Shown here piece after piece: positions 8,018 to 15,353 of a DNA stretch of 53,082 nucleotides (position 1 is its first letter; every line of letters starts with the position of its first letter). The DNA comes from Actinomadura kijaniata NBRC 14229 (lineage in GTDB: Bacteria > Actinomycetota > Actinomycetes > Streptosporangiales > Streptosporangiaceae). Where the stretch lies: assembly GCF_001552175.1 (NCBI RefSeq), contig NZ_BCQR01000078.1:1-53082 (forward strand), written 5' to 3'. Position numbers and translations under genes: made by a program. The notes under the pieces were generated by a model that was not told where the DNA came from, did not search any database, and saw nothing but the letters and a program-made list of their open reading frames with translations.

Positions 8018-10017
8018 CGGCCGCGTTCGCCGTTGGCGCGGGAGGGGCGCTCCTCGTCGTCCTCCGACCAGATCGTCAACGCGGGGAACGTCTCGGTCTC
8101 CCGGCCGGCCTCGGCGTCGCGGGCCTCGTCGTCGGCGAGGGCGGCGAGGCCCGCCGAGTCCGGCAGCGTGGCGGTCGGGTCGTCGTGGACCGGCTCGGCG
8201 CGGTCGGCGCCGGAGGAACGCGAGGGCGTGTCGAGGGCGCGGGCGACCGGCTTGTCCTCGCTGTCGGCCGCGCGCCGCGCGGCGGCGCGGGTGATGGCGC
8301 TGCGGTCCATGGCGCCCCGGCGGACGTGGTCCTGGGAGGACGACTGCGCGGCGGACGACTGCGCGGCGGACGACTGCGCGATGGGCGACTGCGGGGTGGG
8401 CGACTGCGCGGGCGTCCGGGTGGCGGGCAGCCGCGGGGGAGCCGGACGCGAGGCGCCGGGACGCGGGGCGGCCGGGCGCGGGGCCGGGGCGTGCTTCTCG
8501 CCACGCCTGCCCTTCTGCTGCCCACGCCGCTTCGGAGCGGTCTCGGCGGCCACGCCCAGCACGAGCGTGCCGGTGCGTTCGGCCTCGGCGTACGCCTGCT
8601 CCAGCTCGTCGCGGGTGGTGACGCCGAGGGTGGCCACCAGCAGCACCGCGTCGACCAGCGACAGCAGCGCCTGCGCGTCGGCGTCGCTGATCCCGTCGGC
8701 GTTGATCACCACGAAGCCCGAGCGGTTGCGCAGCTCCTTGACGGCCTCACGCATGCGCGGGCCGCTGAACCGGTGCGCGGCCTCGGCCGGGTCGCCGCCG
8801 CGCGGCAGCAGCCGGAGCTGCGACTCCACGTGGACCAGCAGCTCGGCCGGGTCCACGCCCTGGAGCAGGACCTCCGCCAGGCCCCGGCCCTGCCGCAGCC
8901 CGAACAGCGAGGCCGAGTCGGGCCCGTCGCCGGCGGCGTCCACCAGGACCGTCGGGGAGCCCGCCAGGGCGAGCGCGACCGCCAGGTTGGCGCTGACGCC
9001 GGTCGCCGGGCGGCCCGGCGTGGCGGAGGTGACCAGCAGCGCCACCGGCGCGGGCGGCGCGGCGGCGACGATCGAGGCGCGCAGCCGCCGGTAGGCGTCG
9101 CCCGCGCCGCTCGGGGACGCCCCGTTGGCACCGCCCGACAGCGCCAGCACGCCCTCGCCGCCGGCGTGCCGGGGCAGGACGCTGAGCACCGGAACGCCGA
9201 GCTGCTCCAGGTCGGCGGTCTCGTGGACGCGGCGGTCGGCGCGGTGCCGCACCAGCACCAGCAGGGCGGCCCCCAGCAGGCCCAGCACCAGGCCCGCCGC
9301 GCCGAAGACCGCGGGCCGCTTGGCGCTCGGGCCTCCCGGCATCTGCGCCGGGCTGATCACCTGGCCCGGGTTGACCGGCGTGGAGCGCACGTCGTTGGAC
9401 TGCTCCTCGATCACCCCGAGCTGGTTGGTGTACGCCTGGACGCGGGTGGTCCAGTAGGCGCGCTGCGTGCCGGAGGTGGTCTGCACCTTGCGCGAGGCGT
9501 TCTGCAGGGCCAGCTCGACCCGCTGGGTGTTGTCCTGGAGCTTCCTCAGCTTGCCGTCCAGCACCGCCTGGGTGCGCTGCCGCCGGTACTCCAGGTAGGA
9601 GTCGGCGAACGCCTGCGCGCCGTCGCGGGCGCGCTTGCCGCTGTTGGCGGCGAACCCGATCGTGAGGACCTGGGTGTTGGGCGGCACGGTCACCGACACC
9701 TGGGCGCGCAGCTCTCCCGGCGACTCGCTCGCCTTCAGCCGGTCCCTGACCATCTTGGCGACGGCGTCGGTCTTGACGAGCTGGGCCTCGGTCTCCAGGT
9801 TGAGCAGGTCGTCACCGCGCCCCTGCGGGGAGTAGGGGTTGCCCTCCAGGGGCGCGACCAGGGTCGTCGCCGTGGCCGTGTAGAGCGTGGAGGTCAGCAG
9901 CCCCGCCGTCAAACCCACGATCGTCGTGCAGAGCGCGATCAGGACGATCGTCGTGCGCTGCCGACGCAACGCGGCGACGAGCTGCCCCTGAGCTGCTCCG
10001 GTGTGGTCCGCCGCCAC
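8014..10017 (-). CDS. Wzz / BY-kinase-like chain-length protein with degenerate P-loop
   Basis: A 667-residue protein. Residues 20-45 and 235-257 are the two transmembrane helices that bracket a Wzz-type periplasmic domain (motif PPNTQVLTI at 112-120). The cytoplasmic part resembles the bacterial tyrosine-kinase/ParA-like domain: a strand leading to TSATPGRPATGVSANLA (330-346) and a Walker-A'-like TVLVDAAGDGP (356-366). The Walker A position reads PGRPATG and lacks the Lys and Ser/Thr of GKS/T, so ATP binding is doubtful. A basic/Pro-rich linker, Gln-Ser pentapeptide repeats and an acidic tail follow; no Tyr cluster is present. GTG at 10017 follows ggggag. It probably controls polymer length as a scaffold. 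Confidence 0.75.
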   Translation of the reverse strand: MAADHTGAAQGQLVAALRRQRTTIVLIALCTTIVGLTAGLLTSTLYTATATTLVAPLEGNPYSPQGRGDDLLNLETEAQLVKTDAVAKMVRDRLKASESPGELRAQVSVTVPPNTQVLTIGFAANSGKRARDGAQAFADSYLEYRRQRTQAVLDGKLRKLQDNTQRVELALQNASRKVQTTSGTQRAYWTTRVQAYTNQLGVIEEQSNDVRSTPVNPGQVISPAQMPGGPSAKRPAVFGAAGLVLGLLGAALLVLVRHRADRRVHETADLEQLGVPVLSVLPRHAGGEGVLALSGGANGASPSGAGDAYRRLRASIVAAAPPAPVALLVTSATPGRPATGVSANLAVALALAGSPTVLVDAAGDGPDSASLFGLRQGRGLAEVLLQGVDPAELLVHVESQLRLLPRGGDPAEAAHRFSGPRMREAVKELRNRSGFVVINADGISDADAQALLSLVDAVLLVATLGVTTRDELEQAYAEAERTGTLVLGVAAETAPKRRGQQKGRRGEKHAPAPRPAAPRPGASRPAPPRLPATRTPAQSPTPQSPIAQSSAAQSSAAQSSSQDHVRRGAMDRSAITRAAARRAADSEDKPVARALDTPSRSSGADRAEPVHDDPTATLPDSAGLAALADDEARDAEAGRETETFPALTIWSEDDEERPSRANGERGR
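8339..8413. repeat. five tandem 15-bp repeats within the Wzz-like gene
   Basis: Five direct 15-base units (consensus gacgactgcgcggcg) start at 8339, 8354, 8369, 8384 and 8399. The first two are identical and the others have drifted. On the minus strand they encode pentapeptides of the type AQSSA/PQSPx in a disordered linker. The unit is a multiple of three, so copy-number slippage would keep the frame. Confidence 0.85.
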
Positions 10018-10089
10018 TTGGTCTCCCCGTGTCCGATTACCTCTCGACCGGCACCACGCCGTTGTGTTTGCCCTGACATTACCCTCAGG

Positions 10090-11634
10090 TCACTCCTGCC
10101 GCTGGCGCTCGCCGCGTCCGCGCCGCGGCGGGAACCCGCGCCGGGATCCGGGCGGGACCTGCGGCTCGGGAGCGATCAGCACGACCCCGGCGGGCTCGGC
10201 CCCGACCTTGACCAGGGCTCCGACGCCGGCGCCCAGATCGCGGTCGAGGGCGTGCTCGGCGTCCACGGCCAGCACGGTCAGGTCGCAGGCCATCGCGACC
10301 GCCAGGGTCTGCGCGCCGGTCAGCGCGGTGCCGACGGCGATCACCACGTCGGCCTCGCGGCACGCGGCGTCCAGCTCGGCGGTGAGGACGCGCTCGGCGT
10401 CCAGGTTGGACACCGCCTTCACCAGGTACCGGCCGTCGGGGGACGGCAGGTCGCCCGCGGGGACGCCCAGCCGCAGCAGCGTGACCGTCGCGCCGGACTC
10501 GACGCAGGCGAGCGCCAGCCGGTGCGCGGGCTGGGCGGCCACCGGGCCGGGCACGCCGGTGAGGGCCACCGTGCGCGCCCCGCGCTGGTTGACGACGTTG
10601 CGCAGGCGCCGGCCGGCCTCCCGCCAGTCGTCGCGCCGCCCCCTCCGCAGGCCGCCGGGGCCGCCGACCTGCGCCAGCACCGGCACCGACAGGGCGGCGC
10701 GGATCGCGGCGGCGGTGCGCAGCCGGCGGGGGCGGCGCTGGCGGACCAGCCCGACCGCGACCCCGGCCAGCATCCCCAGGCCCGCGCCGGTGGTCACCGA
10801 CACCTCGTGGCCGGGGTCGTCGGCCTCGCGCGGCACGGTCGCGCCGCGCACCACCTCGCCCGGCTGGATCGCGGTGCCGTCCAGCTGGCCGAGCTGCTTC
10901 TGCACCTCGGCGATGTCCCGCTGGACCTGCTGGCGGCGGGTGCGGACGGTCAGCCGGGTCAGCTCGGCCGGGTTGCCGGGCATCGCGGCCAGCTGGCGCT
11001 TCAGCAGGTCCAGCCGGCGCTGGAGCCCCTCGCGGTTGCGCTGCTGGATGCCGCCGAGGATCTCCTCGCGGAGCGTCAGGTACGCCTCGGCGACGATGTC
11101 GGCCCCGTCGCGGGCGGTGGTCGGGGTCGGACCCGTCACCATGATCGTCAGAACGCGGGTGTTCTCCGGCACCCGCATCGCGATCCGCTCCCGCAGCCGC
11201 TGGTGGCCGACCTCGAACCCGGGGAACGTCCCGAGCCGCGCCAGCACCTCGTCCGAGTACACGAACTGCGTCTCGGTGTCCATCGTGGAGTCGCGCGGCT
11301 TGCGCTGGGAGGCGGCGTTCTGGCCGGGAACGGCCAGCGGCGAGCCCGAGCGCAGCCCCGGGTGCAGCGGCACCGGCGGCGCGAGGACCGCGACCGTGGC
11401 GGTGTAGGTGGGCGGGACCAGCGCGACGGTGCGCACCAGCCCCAGCACCGCGCCGACGGCCAGCGCCGCCGCGATCACGGGCCACTGGCGCCGCAGGAAG
11501 TCCAGGTAGCGGGTCAGCGGCAGCGCGTCGTCCCCCGCGCGCTCCCGGACGCGGTCCTCGGCGCGCGTCGCCGTGCGCGCCGCGGGGCGGTCCGCCGTCC
11601 CGGACCGCCGCTCGCCGATCACCCCCGTGGCCAC
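10090..11634 (-). CDS. Wzz-like chain-length / polysaccharide co-polymerase paralogue
   Basis: About 514 residues with the same plan as the neighbour at 8014-10017: an N-terminal helix (WPVIAAALAVGAVLGLV), a Wzz-like external domain with PENTRVLTI, a coiled-coil stretch rich in Arg/Gln, a second helix (GAGLGMLAGVAVGLV) and a degenerate ParA/BY-kinase-like domain. The nucleotide-binding position reads ALTGVPGPVAAQPA and lacks any GKS/T. The tail is basic. GTG at 11634 sits one base after the sulfotransferase stop; a GTG at 11661 would add nine residues, and neither has a clear ribosome site. Two adjacent Wzz proteins, both without an intact P-loop, may act as a hetero-complex (inference). Confidence 0.7.
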   Translation of the reverse strand: MATGVIGERRSGTADRPAARTATRAEDRVRERAGDDALPLTRYLDFLRRQWPVIAAALAVGAVLGLVRTVALVPPTYTATVAVLAPPVPLHPGLRSGSPLAVPGQNAASQRKPRDSTMDTETQFVYSDEVLARLGTFPGFEVGHQRLRERIAMRVPENTRVLTIMVTGPTPTTARDGADIVAEAYLTLREEILGGIQQRNREGLQRRLDLLKRQLAAMPGNPAELTRLTVRTRRQQVQRDIAEVQKQLGQLDGTAIQPGEVVRGATVPREADDPGHEVSVTTGAGLGMLAGVAVGLVRQRRPRRLRTAAAIRAALSVPVLAQVGGPGGLRRGRRDDWREAGRRLRNVVNQRGARTVALTGVPGPVAAQPAHRLALACVESGATVTLLRLGVPAGDLPSPDGRYLVKAVSNLDAERVLTAELDAACREADVVIAVGTALTGAQTLAVAMACDLTVLAVDAEHALDRDLGAGVGALVKVGAEPAGVVLIAPEPQVPPGSRRGFPPRRGRGERQRQE

Positions 11635-11635
11635 G

Positions 11636-12508
11636 TCAGCGCCGCCAGGCGGGAACCTCACCGAGCAGCTCGGCGAGCCGGGTGTCGTAGGGCTCGAAGT
11701 GCTCGGTCAGCCGGGTCCGCACCGCTTCGGGCATCGGCGAACCGGGCCGCGCGTTGTGCCGTTCGAACCGGGCGGGCCGCCAGTGCGGCAGTCCCAGGAA
11801 GTCGATGATCCGGTCGTAGTGCGGCTCGGGCTCGGCGAAGAAGTCCTCGGCGAACAGCACCAGCACCCGTTCCCGGCCGAACAGCGCGAACAGCCTCTCG
11901 ATCTGGTCGGCGTACCGGCCCCGGTCCACGTAGGAGTGGTGCCGGTGGCTGTGGCTGAGGTACCGGTGGTCGGCGCGGATCCTCTCGACCTCGCCCGCCA
12001 GCCGGGACTCCTCCAGCTCCAGGGCCCGTTCGAAGGAGCTCTCGGTCTCGAACCCGCGCGCGAGCTCGTGCTTGTGCGCCGAGAACGCCCGTTCCACCGG
12101 GTCGCGCAGCAGCACCAGCAGCTTCACGCCGGGAAGGTCACGGGCGATCCGCTCGGGGGCGAGGGGGTGGTGCATGTAGTAGCCGGCCGACTCGAACGCC
12201 AGCGGCCGGTCGGTCGTGCCCGCCGCGCGCCGCCTCGCCGCCGCGCGGGTCGGGAAGTGCCCCTGGTACCAGCGGGGGCCGCGGTGGTAGTTGACGTCGA
12301 AGTAGTGCACGCCCTTGTGGAAGTTGGGCTGGACGATCCCGGGATGCTCGGCCAGCGACCGGAACAGCGAGGTCGTGCCGCCGCGCTGGGTGCCGACCAT
12401 GAGGAAGTCGGGCCGCACGCGCAGCTCGGTGGTGAGGCGGCCGACGGCCCGCACGGCGGTGCGGCCGGACTCCTTCACCCACTGGGGGGCGTCACGCCTG
12501 GAGATCAT
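11636..12508 (-). CDS. PAPS-dependent sulfotransferase
   Basis: This 290-residue enzyme should move sulfate from PAPS to a hydroxyl group of a glycan or lipid. The 5'-phosphosulfate loop is VGTQRGGTTSLFRSL at about 38-52, with TQRGGTTS in the place of the usual K/R-x-G-T-[ST]. HKGVHYFD at 64-71 matches the family's catalytic HK/E-HYF region. The 3'-phosphate motif RDPVERAFSAHKHE is at 135-148. ATG at 12508 follows ggaagg and overlaps the upstream stop by ATGA. Its position between the ligase/phosphotransferase genes and the chain-length genes argues that the exported polymer or its carrier lipid is sulfated. An APS-kinase fusion at 23834-25303 could supply PAPS. Confidence 0.85.
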   Translation of the reverse strand: MISRRDAPQWVKESGRTAVRAVGRLTTELRVRPDFLMVGTQRGGTTSLFRSLAEHPGIVQPNFHKGVHYFDVNYHRGPRWYQGHFPTRAAARRRAAGTTDRPLAFESAGYYMHHPLAPERIARDLPGVKLLVLLRDPVERAFSAHKHELARGFETESSFERALELEESRLAGEVERIRADHRYLSHSHRHHSYVDRGRYADQIERLFALFGRERVLVLFAEDFFAEPEPHYDRIIDFLGLPHWRPARFERHNARPGSPMPEAVRTRLTEHFEPYDTRLAELLGEVPAWRR

Positions 12509-13698
12509 GGGTTCCTTCCGGCCTCGGTGTGCAGCAGGTCGAGCAGGTCCGCGGCGGTGTCGCGGAGGGGACCGCCGATGGGCTCCTGGGCGGCCAGCAG
12601 GTACCGGGCGCACAGCTCCAGGAAGTACAGCTCGGCGGTGGCCGCGGCGGCGGGCGCGGTCAGGCCGAGCGGATCCAGCGCGGGCGCGGCCTCGCGGGGC
12701 GGCGCCTGGTAGGGGGAGCGGGCGGCGGTGCGGGCGGCCTGCTGGAGCCGGTAGTGCAGCAGGTCGAACCCGTGGGGGACGCCGTCGGCGAACCGCTCCC
12801 AGTCCCACAGCCGCACCACGCCCCGGTGCCAGGCCATGTTCCAGGGGGTCCAGTCGCCGTGCCAGGCCCCGAAGTCCAGGGCGACGTCGCCGTGCCGGTC
12901 CCCGACGCGGTCGACCACCCCGGCGAGGCGCTCGGCCTGGACGGGGTCGGTGAGGCGCCCGGGAACCTCGCGCAGCCGCTTCAGGTAGGCGCTGCCGGCG
13001 AGCGCCGAACGGTCCGGCCCGGCGGAGACGGCCAGCGTCCGCATCGCCGACAGCGGCGCGTCGCCGCGGGGCCGCTCGCCGCGTGCCCCGGTGGGCAGCG
13101 CCGACAGCACCAGCAGGCCCAGGGGGCCCCAGCAGCCGTGGTGCAGCAGGCGCGGCACCGCCACGCCCGGCAGGGAACGCCCGGCCAGCGTCGCCAGCGC
13201 CGCCGCCTCGTCGGCGATCAGACCCCGGGTGGTGGGGTTGTCGCCGACCTTCACGAACGCGACCGACCCCCCGTCCGGCGTCAGCACGTGCAGGATCGGC
13301 TTGCGGTTGGCGCGCAGGCTGCCCAGCCCGACCGCCACCACGACCTCGCGGCCCAGCAGGTCCGACAGGTGGTCCTCGACGGACTCCCCGCCGCCGGAGA
13401 CCAGCAGGCGGTCACGCAGGCCGCGTTCGGGCAGGCCGGTGCGGGCGGCCAGCGCGCCCAGGGTCCGGGTGACGCGCTGCCGGGGGCCGAGGTCGTGGCT
13501 GTAGCGACGGAGCGCCGCCGCCGCGACGCCCGGCAGCCCGGCGGGCAGCAGCAGCCGGGGGCGCTCGGCGTTGGGCAGGAACACCAGCTCGCGGCGGACC
13601 GCGCCGCCGGGGGCGGGGGCGCCGGACGAGGCCGGGGCCACGCGGGCGCCGGGCCACAGCCGCTCGACGGTCTCGGTCCAGGCCCGGGCGGCGCTCAT
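12505..13698 (-). CDS. APH/choline-kinase-like phosphotransferase
   Basis: The 397-residue protein has a C-terminal kinase-like domain of the aminoglycoside phosphotransferase type. It has a VAFVKV strand with Lys150, a catalytic loop HGDWTPWN at 280-287 (Brenner-type HGDxxxxN) and DWE at 299-301 for metal binding. The first ~115 residues are a separate region of unclear fold. ATG at 13698 overlaps the stop of the ligase-like gene and its own stop overlaps the sulfotransferase start (both ATGA), so it is tightly bound into the glycan operon. A sugar- or lipid-phosphorylating role in glycan synthesis is therefore more likely than antibiotic resistance (inference). Confidence 0.7.
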   Translation of the reverse strand: MSAARAWTETVERLWPGARVAPASSGAPAPGGAVRRELVFLPNAERPRLLLPAGLPGVAAAALRRYSHDLGPRQRVTRTLGALAARTGLPERGLRDRLLVSGGGESVEDHLSDLLGREVVVAVGLGSLRANRKPILHVLTPDGGSVAFVKVGDNPTTRGLIADEAAALATLAGRSLPGVAVPRLLHHGCWGPLGLLVLSALPTGARGERPRGDAPLSAMRTLAVSAGPDRSALAGSAYLKRLREVPGRLTDPVQAERLAGVVDRVGDRHGDVALDFGAWHGDWTPWNMAWHRGVVRLWDWERFADGVPHGFDLLHYRLQQAARTAARSPYQAPPREAAPALDPLGLTAPAAAATAELYFLELCARYLLAAQEPIGGPLRDTAADLLDLLHTEAGRNP

Positions 13699-15092
13699 CG
13701 GACGGTCTCCGTCCGGGTCTCGCGCCACATCAGCGCCGTAGCGATCATCACGGTGAACAGGGGGATCTCCACCAGGTCGTAGGTCATCAGGAACAGCCCG
13801 AAGCTCAGCAGGACGACGCTGCCCGCGATGCCGTAGGGGGTCCGGGAACGCCAGTGCCGCCAGAAGCGCACGGCGAAGAAACCGCAGAACGTGATGGTAC
13901 CGACCAGCCCGGTGGCGAAGATGAGCAGCCGGATGTGCCCCTGGGTGCCCAGCGGCGGCGCGCCGCAGGCCTTGCAGCCGGGCCGGTCGCCGCCCGCCAC
14001 CGACGTCAGGTTGCCCTGGACGTCGCGGGTGGAGCCGAAGCCGACCAGCGGCGATCCGGTCATGGCGCTGCGTACGGTCTGGTCGGCCAGCAGCTCGCGC
14101 CGGTTGTTGCTGTGCGGGTTGTCCAGCCGTGCCTGCACCATGCCGGGCAGCGGGGAGGCCAGCACCAGCAGCGACCCGGCCAGCAGCGCGCCCACGGTCC
14201 GGTTGATCGCCGTCAGGTTCCCGCCGGCCAGGATCTTGCCGATCACGAACAGGCCGGACAGCGCCAGCGCCAGCCACAGGCCCCGGTTCAGCGAGTACAC
14301 CACCGGCCACAGCGAGGCCAGCAGGATCGCGGCCCCGGCGGCGCGGCGGGCGCGGGTGCCGTGCAGCAGCCAGGAGATCACGAAGAACGGCAGGAAGAAC
14401 GCGTACGCCGAGCCCCAGGTGTTGGCGTAGGCGAACGGGGCCTGCGGCCGCGCCTGCTCGAACCCGAGGATCGTCTCGATGGAGGCGACCTTGGGGTGGA
14501 TCCAGTCGGCCATGAAGCCGTTCTTGGCCAGGCCCGCCGGGAGCACCATCTCCACCGGGGAGGTGAGCTCCAGGTTCGGGAGGAACGACCCGAGCAGGCC
14601 GCCGACGGTGGTGAAGACGAACATCAGCGCCAGCAGCCGGGAGATCCGGGAGGAGGGCAGCTCGCGTTCGGACAGGTTCCCGACGAACAGCAGCACCACC
14701 GTGGCCGCCAGGTACCAGGCCACGCGCCAGCCGAACACCAGCAGCCGCCCGGGCCCGCCCCCCTCGACGGCTCCGGGGGCGTTCGCCCACAGGACACCGG
14801 CCCCGAGCAGCACCCAGGCCAGGAACAGCAGCCACAGCCCGAACCCGCGCGGCACGACGATCTCGTTCCGGCGCCGGTACAGGTGGCGGGCCATCGGCAG
14901 GGCCATCAGCAGGAAGACGAACGCGCCCATGCCCAGCACCCACCAGACGGGGAACCCGGCGAGGATGACCACCAGCGGCCATCCGGGGCCGGTGCGCTCG
15001 CGCCAGGCGGCCAGGCCGCGGGGTCCGCCGCGCCGACCGAAGTGCGGCACCGCCCCGGGCCGGGGGCGGGCGACCGCTCTGGTTTGGTTCAC
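13695..15092 (-). CDS. O-antigen-ligase-like / polymerase-like membrane protein
   Basis: About 465 residues with 11-12 hydrophobic helices and one large outside loop around the segment HSNNRRELLADQ...VGFGSTRD, a layout typical of WaaL ligases and Wzy polymerases. These act on the outer face on undecaprenyl-linked glycan; sequence alone does not separate the two roles. GTG at 15092 is preferred because gggggaag lies just upstream; an ATG at 15140 would add 16 polar residues without a ribosome site. It is the first gene of the nine-gene minus-strand operon ending at 2804. Its promoter must lie in the 261-base divergent gap to 15354. Confidence 0.75.
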   Translation of the reverse strand: MNQTRAVARPRPGAVPHFGRRGGPRGLAAWRERTGPGWPLVVILAGFPVWWVLGMGAFVFLLMALPMARHLYRRRNEIVVPRGFGLWLLFLAWVLLGAGVLWANAPGAVEGGGPGRLLVFGWRVAWYLAATVVLLFVGNLSERELPSSRISRLLALMFVFTTVGGLLGSFLPNLELTSPVEMVLPAGLAKNGFMADWIHPKVASIETILGFEQARPQAPFAYANTWGSAYAFFLPFFVISWLLHGTRARRAAGAAILLASLWPVVYSLNRGLWLALALSGLFVIGKILAGGNLTAINRTVGALLAGSLLVLASPLPGMVQARLDNPHSNNRRELLADQTVRSAMTGSPLVGFGSTRDVQGNLTSVAGGDRPGCKACGAPPLGTQGHIRLLIFATGLVGTITFCGFFAVRFWRHWRSRTPYGIAGSVVLLSFGLFLMTYDLVEIPLFTVMIATALMWRETRTETVR

Positions 15093-15353
15093 GCTTCCCC
15101 CACATGTGGCCGTCTGCCCGACCTCGCAGGTTAGCGCCATCGACGGCGTTGCTTGGAAAGCGCAGTGTAAGTGAGGGATGAGACCAAAAAGTTAGAAGTA
15201 ACCCCGATGTGTGGGCGAGTGCCGCAGATAATCTGACTCGTCGCGACCCGGCGTGCGTCGTCCGAGCTCTCCGAACCCCCCTGTTCGTGGACTTTCGTAC
15301 CGCTGTGCTGACGTCCCCACCCCGCCGGGGCCGGTTCAACGGAAGGAGAGCGC
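15093..15353. promoter_or_regulatory. divergent intergenic region between the glycan operon and the propeller-PKD gene
   Basis: 261 bases separate the ligase-like gene (minus) from the secreted propeller gene (plus). The stretch 15150-15235 is clearly more AT-rich than its surroundings (for example gaccaaaaagttagaag), as expected for promoters. No pair of -35/-10 hexamers with proper spacing could be assigned with confidence. The plus-strand gene has a strong ribosome site, ggaaggag, at 15341-15348. Confidence 0.4.

Noticed and set aside
8339..8413. Possible CRISPR-like array
   Set aside because: The units are contiguous 15-mers without spacers and lie in a coding frame; it is a coding tandem repeat.
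12505..13698. Antibiotic-resistance aminoglycoside phosphotransferase
   Set aside because: The motifs are shared by many small-molecule and sugar kinases, and the tight operon context points to glycan synthesis.
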